In this document: positions 58,566 through 64,000 of the stretch, in pieces
How the letters are laid out: each line of letters starts with the position of its first letter
Numbering within the stretch: the stretch's first letter is position 1
Assembly: GCA_011009095.1 (NCBI GenBank)
Contig: VTPC01008161.1
Span: forward strand, 56,926 to 120,925
Reading direction: 5' to 3'
Length of the DNA: 64,000 nt
Source of the DNA: Ignelater luminosus
Lineage: Eukaryota > Arthropoda > Insecta > Coleoptera > Elateridae
Position numbers and translations under genes: made by a program
The notes under the pieces: generated by a model
What the model was told of the DNA's origin: nothing
Database searches by the model: none
What the model saw: only the letters and a program-made list of their open reading frames with translations

Positions 58566-61500
58566 TTTGGTACGCTGCTCTCAAAGCGTGTTGAAATAGG
58601 GTAGCACTAGCAGGTACAGATTTGATGCATTGACTACCATAATGCATTCTCCTTGTGAAGCATTAAAGAACCTGGAAAGTATCATCACCAACAGTTGTTT
58701 CATAGTTCCGTGTCTTTGGACTCCAGGAGAGTCACTGTATCGTAGCCGACGAAGATAGGAACCCTCTCAGAGATGTAGGTTTGGCTTTTCTATGGCATTC
58801 TGCTCTGATTTGTTGACAATAAGATGAATTAAAAAGACTGTCCAAAACCACACAAACATCCATGAACATGAGTGTTGTCCTTTTACAGATTTGCTAACGC
58901 TAAAACTTATTGTGCATGAACAATTGTACAAATATTATACAAAGGGATTGTTCCGACAATTCCCTTAGTGAATTAGTTGGTAAATGTGTTGTGTTAGAAA
59001 AATTTTTAGTTTATACAGTTACTTGTAAAAATAGCCACACTATGTAGGGTATTCTAAAGAAATTAAAAAAACTCCTTTATTGTCAGAAAGCTGAAAGCTA
59101 CTAACTTGGTTCTATTAGTTAGATAGATAGATAGAGACCGTTTAGTTGGATATTGAATAACAATCTTGTAGATGCAGTAGAGGAGAGGGTATTTTAACCT
59201 GTCTTATCAACAGACTACGGATCCCTATAGGTACTGAATGGGCATTTCGCGTGCGGTACTTATTCAGTAGACCAGCTAACAAGTGCGAATGAATATCGCT
59301 CATTCAAATCTATAACGCAGCTGGTTTATTGCCTAGTACTTGTGGGATTTCTCTTAATGCTTATCAGCAATAGTTCTCTACAATAGTAATAAATGCAATT
59401 CAATAATACAAATAGATAAATTAATTGGAGCAAGTACCTTTTGTGGGTTTATTAATGAAGGAACATGAACAAGATTTCCTGCACAACTTTATTGATCGAC
59501 TACCAGTTTCGCTGTTTGAGGATAAATGTATATCTATATTATAAATAAATATGAACCCTTATAAACCATCTTAGCACAGTTTTAAAATTAAAGTTATTCT
59601 TTGAGAAGCGATGAAAAAGATATCAGTTTTGGCGAGCTTCCATGGAATCGACAGCAACACGTAACATGTTACATATACCTTTACCTGTACTTTAACTCCT
59701 TTGTCAGACTGTGATGATAAACCAAATTTGTATCAGGGGATTTTTATTATTGAAATAAAGAAGCAGACATCAATATACAAGGTGATTTAGAACAAATCAA
59801 CATCCTTTTAGGAAATGATAATGTCAACGTTTACTCTCTTGGCTGGAAAGATAAGAGAAACAATAATACTTTCTCTATCCCACAAGTGAACCATCTCTGT
59901 TTCTGTTGAAAATTATTGTATCAAAAAGCACTTTCTGACCTTGAATGCAATGAACAGGTTCTCTATCTAATTGTGAATAAAGTTGTTGCTGGAGTGGACA
60001 TTATTTGCAGTTGTTGCCCATTTATGATCTGTTACATATTGAGGACAGTTACGTTAACAATCATCGTGAACAAATCATTTAAATATTCACGTTTTTTCGT
60101 CAATCATGGCAAAACCAAACCTAAAGGACGAACACAAGAAGCTGTATTGATTGCAATTGCTCTTGCAAAACCCAAAACAACACAGACTAAATAAAGGTAC
60201 TGTAACGACGGCAGTTGCATGATTTCAACCATCAAGGGCAACAGTTAAACAAATTTGTTATTTACTCGAATTTTTTTGAATGTTAATTAATAAATAATAT
60301 TTGTAATTATGTAACATCTGAATTTTTGCATAATAAAGTGCCTTTCTTATACAAATGGCTTACTTATTTTGAAATTTCTCAAAGAGCTAATGGTTCACTT
60401 TTTATGGGACTGCATTAGCTACCAGTGGAAATGTTTTTTAAGATTATCTAAATGTTATTGGGTAATGAAACTTTAACAGTCTTGTAATATAAGTAAATAT
60501 TACGTTTCAGTGAAGGCAAACGTCATGTGCGTGTTTAAATTGTTTCTCATCGCCGCCTTCCTCGAATCTTTATTCATGCATTTGATGCGACGTATGCATT
60601 CAACGAATGAATTATTATGTCTACGTCTAGCTTCTAGCAATCTAGCAAGCAGGTCAATTTAGTCTGTATTCATTCTGAACTCCAGGATATGAACACCACT
60701 TCCATAGATGCACAGCAAACACTTTATTAGAATTTTGATTTCAATTCATAAATTGCTTCATACAAATTTTCAATTTACTTTGCCTGTGAAATTAGTGTAT
60801 CAGTGTCGGTAAAATTTAAAACTTGATATTGTACCAACTCTAATAATTTTACCATGTCTTCTAGCTACCTAAAAAGCAAAACAAAAAGGATAGAGGGCTC
60901 ATTTTTTGGCGAACTTGGTTTGTTATTAAGATGAGATAACTTGAGCCAAAGTATTAAAGATTTCGACAAATCTGGAGCGGGAAAAGAAATGCAAAGCTTT
61001 GATCAAAATAAATTATAAAGATGGTCTTCAAAGTCTAAATTAAATCATGCAAGCATTTCCGATCGACAAGCGCATTTACGTATAGAAGGAATTCTACTTT
61101 TGTCAACTAGCACAAGAACCTAATTTTAAAATACAGAAGTTTGATCTTGCGAGGAATTGTCATTCTCGAGACCATCCTTTTTGGTGAAAACAGGAAATGT
61201 TTCATAGGATTAGACTTCTGGTTACTTCAGATTACTGGCAGTATTGTAACGTCTCCATATGTTTAAACCACGAATGAAACTGCATAATTATTTACTTTAA
61301 TATGTACAGTGTTCCACAAAAGAAAAGACTAGTAATTACAATTGAATACAAAAATAGGTCTCTTATATCATTATTTGCTAATCAAGTATTGGAAAACTTA
61401 AATATTTATTTTTACTGCTTAATTAATTCAAATACAATTAATTTTAATTTTCACGCAAATTCATAGCATTATAGTAGTCTTCAACAAGAAGATTTTCCTT

Positions 61501-62472
61501 GTAGGAAACTGAAAACTAAAAATTCTCTACTCTTAAACACTAAACTAAAAAACGATTGGCTATTAATTACTATTCGTTCAGTACCACCGTTATTGAACAT
61601 TTCCAATCTTATGAAAAACGCACGGTTCATCTAAAAGTTTTCTAATATGTAAATTGAACTCACAAACAAAACTGCCTTTAGATTGAAACGTAAAAGAGTT
61701 TTTCGTTTACATGAATCGAAATTGAAAGATGACGAGAATTCACTAGAGGAAGGAAATGAAAAATTAATTTCAGCAACTTGAGTTCATTAAAGCAATCACT
61801 TTTTTAATAACTACAGTGGAGCAGTGTTCCAGATATTGCTTTTAGTAAATAATTGCAGTAACATTCCGTTTCTAATGTAATACGGAAAGAATTTTAATTT
61901 AAAACAGTTCTGACTTTTTCTGTAGAGTTGAAATATTGCAAGTCTTCAATCAACATTTTTTTCTTAACTTTCATTTTCCATTGCATAAAAAATGTAATAT
62001 AAATTCTACTAGCTTATTTAATTCTTGGAACTGTTCATATCCTAGAAATATGCTTCAGTAACTCAATAATTACCTACAGCATGCAATTTTTAATTTATTA
62101 CTGTGTAACAGTAGTAGTTTCTAAAAGAACGTTGTAGTTCTAAGGTTGGGTTATACCAGCAACACAAAATCAATGTTAATTGAGATCCAACTGCATAGAA
62201 ACATTTGTAATAATGATTTTTATGCAGTTGAACTGCAATAAATTAATCTACAAAATCGACAACTATTGTACCAGCACCACAGTCCTCTTGGTCTTTCCAA
62301 AACTCTTTTATACCTTGGATGCTCAACTAACTTGCTACAGATTGTTTGTGTTTCCAGTCTTCCTTTCTGCTACAGGTGTTGTGTATAGTTCAATAAATCA
62401 TTGCCTAATTTTGATTAATGTATAAGTTTTCTGTTTCTAATGAAATTTTAAATTCCAAATGGTTAACAAGCA
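58566..62472. other. AT-rich intergenic stretch
   Basis: No gene is recognised. A four-copy TAGA tract sits at 59120-59135. The open frames at 59916-60194 and 62180-62425 (plus) have no known domain. Confidence 0.55.
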
Positions 62473-63363
62473 TACAGTGTGTCTCAAATTCGTGGTTACC
62501 TATTGGAATGTCGGAAACCACAAAAGATACGAAATTGATCAAATTAGAAAAAAGTTGCCTATTTTAGAGGTCAGTTTTTGTTTTTTCAAAAAAGTTCGCG
62601 GCTTACTAAATAGTTGCCAAAAACGAAATTATCCGATTTTCTTTAAAATAGAATATCTAAGGAACGGGCAAAGATAAAAAAGAACGGCGAAGCAAAGATT
62701 TTAGAGAATTGACTGTCGAACACAAACAGTCATTTTCGCGATTGTTTTTGTTTTATCTCGACTGTGGAACGTAAATGTATTGTTTTTAATGAAACGCTTA
62801 CTTGATTTTCATATTGCTAACTAGCGAGTTTTAAATTATTTTCAGCGCTATAAGGTTTAAAGCATTATTTCCTTTGCTTTAGAAGTTATTGCTTACCAAA
62901 TACAATTTATTTGACAAAAACCCACAATTCGCATGTGTCTGATGTCATGGTACACTGCGATAAAAATGGTTTCCATTTCATAACTTAGTAAAACAAAAAA
63001 ATAATAAAATTCGCTATGAAAAACAAGTAAACGTGTCATTAAAAAATTTTGCATTTACGTACCGCCACCGAAGTAAAACAAAAAATATTGCAAAAAGTAT
63101 TTTTTTCTATTTGGAAATGAATTCTCTAAAACCGTTTTTTTTTCTATCTTCCATCTATCCATCTGTTCTACATTCCACTGTAAAGAAGATCAGATAATTT
63201 TGTTTTTAGCAAACATCTCGTAAGCCGTGAAGTATTTTGAAAATACAAAACTATCAGTACACTGATCTTAAGAACAGATAATCTTTTTTTAATTTAACCA
63301 ATTCTGTATCTCTTACGGTTGCCGAAGTCCCAATAGTGAGTCACAAATTTGGGACACACTGTA
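62473..63363. mobile_element. Foldback MITE with about 240-bp imperfect inverted arms
   Basis: The left end (62473) reads TACAGTGTGTCTCAAATTCG, and the right end read inward from 63363 is TACAGTGTGTCCCAAATTTG. The likeness continues inward through CTATTGG, CGG.AACC, AGATAC.GAATTG and GGTCAGT versus GATCAGT. Further in are TTCGCGGCTTAC versus TTCACGGCTTAC, then AAAAAC(G/A)AAATTATC, to TTTTAGAGAATT on both sides near 62710 and 63115. The arms are more diverged than those at 48.8 kb, pointing to an older insertion. The centre, about 400 bp, is noncoding. TA borders both ends, as in Tc1/mariner-mobilised elements. The open frame at 62459-62677 is a by-product. Confidence 0.82.
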
Positions 63364-63399
63364 TAGCTAAAGCAAACAAGCCCAAGTGTGTTTTATGAT
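63364..63399. other. Short spacer between foldback MITE and retroinsertion
   Basis: 36 bp of ordinary flank. Confidence 0.7.
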
Positions 63400-63773
63400 T
63401 GGCAATACTTAGTCCGTGAGTCAAGTCAAGTCAAGTCAATCGTTAAATTCCCGCCGAAGGCGGGAGGCCGTTTTAAGCTCCTCGTGGAGCTTCTTCAGCC
63501 TGATGAGGGGAGGAATTTTGTGGCGTCAGCGACTTAGAGAACGGTTCGGTTCGCGCTCATCCTGTGTGTGTGTGTGTGTGTGTGTTTATTGTGTGGCTGC
63601 GGTAGTTGTGTGTAGCGGCAGCAGCAGTTTGGTGTTGTGGGGTGGTGGTACAGCGGCGGTTCCTCGGTGTGGCAACATCGGAGGAGAAGGGGTGGTGACG
63701 CGGCGCGTTAGTTCGGTGTTGGTGGTGGGTCCGTGGAAATTTCTGTTCCGGCATGGCAATACTTAGTCCGTGA
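63400..63773 (-). mobile_element. Non-LTR/SINE-type retroinsertion with 20-bp target duplication
   Basis: TGGCAATACTTAGTCCGTGA occurs perfectly at 63400-63419 and 63754-63773. Between them lie 334 bp that are strikingly GC-rich for this window. On the minus strand the insertion ends in four copies of TTGAC (plus strand 63420-63439), preceded by two strong hairpins: 63450-63464 (CCCGCC/GGCGGG) and 63475-63492 (AAGCTCC/GGAGCTT). A long perfect target duplication plus a short-repeat tail at one end is the mark of target-primed reverse transcription. The structured 3' end and pentamer tail recall RTE-like elements, so it is either a 5'-truncated LINE 3' end or a SINE borrowing one. No protein is encoded. 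Confidence 0.85.
63563..63585. repeat. (TG)n microsatellite inside the retroinsertion
   Basis: Eleven and a half TG units. On the element's own (minus) strand it is a CA tract. Confidence 0.95.
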
Positions 63774-64000
63774 AGCCAAACATAATCTATTGGTTTTATA
63801 CTAAATTTTACCAACCCTAACGTAAGGTGCTCTAGTTTGGTGGAGTGAGTGTGACTGCGAAAATGAAGTCTTTTTGGACATATGACCTACACACTTTGTA
63901 TTTAATACAAAAAAAGATTATGTTAACAGTTTTGAGATTGTAAAATTTAAAAAACGGTAGATACTCTAGCTATCCTCTTGGTAATTACATAGAACTATTT
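63774..64000. other. Window end, nothing recognised
   Basis: AT-rich flank of the retroinsertion. Confidence 0.6.

Noticed and set aside
63416-63814. Open frames of 116 (plus) and 85 (minus) codons
   Set aside because: They come from the GC-rich retroinsertion, including its TG tract, and show no protein-like features.
1-64000. CRISPR arrays, bacterial operons, tRNA or rRNA genes, viral insertions
   Set aside because: I looked for regularly spaced short repeats, complete cloverleaves and known viral protein motifs and saw none. The window is eukaryotic in character.

Overview
This window looks like gene-poor, AT-rich nuclear DNA from an insect, or at least an arthropod, with a transposon-laden genome. 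The evidence is indirect: long AT-rich stretches without coding potential, a 400-base scaffold gap, and a mix of mariner, Tc1, DD37E, piggyBac and non-LTR remnants of the kind common in insect genomes. I found no complete host gene, tRNA, rRNA, CRISPR array or bacterial-style operon. The only intact recognised protein gene is a mariner transposase.

Layout, left to right. 1-120 is one end of a MITE-like repeat. 2292-2691 is an assembly gap. 9.96-10.81 kb is a broken copy of an insect repetitive-protein family of unknown function. 11.4-12.4 kb is a decayed non-LTR retrotransposon (reverse transcriptase thumb and RNase H remnants). 16.8-17.4 kb is the C-terminal tail of a second non-LTR reverse transcriptase. 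17.86-19.06 kb is a Tc1-family element on the minus strand. 30.96-33.53 kb is a piggyBac remnant whose 3' part is joined to a mariner fragment. 34.99-35.97 kb holds three degenerate copies of a repeat carrying the motif GTGCGTCGTACGG.

The stretch 39.8-46.9 kb is a dense Tc1/mariner cluster. It contains a decayed mariner, a DD37E element with both inverted ends and TA flanks, a small MITE-like unit abutting it, and a structurally complete mariner (45634-46928) with an intact 349-residue DD34D transposase, 27-bp inverted ends and TA duplications. At 48.84-49.30 kb and 62.47-63.36 kb are two foldback elements with inverted arms of about 170 and 240 bp. At 63.40-63.77 kb a GC-rich insertion with a perfect 20-bp target duplication and a four-copy TTGAC tail marks a recent target-primed retrotransposition.

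The elements do not form a pathway together. The window reads as intergenic or intronic DNA built by successive transpositions. The parts best worth testing are the intact mariner, the DD37E element, the two long-armed foldback elements, and the retroinsertion. I found no convincing undescribed biological system.
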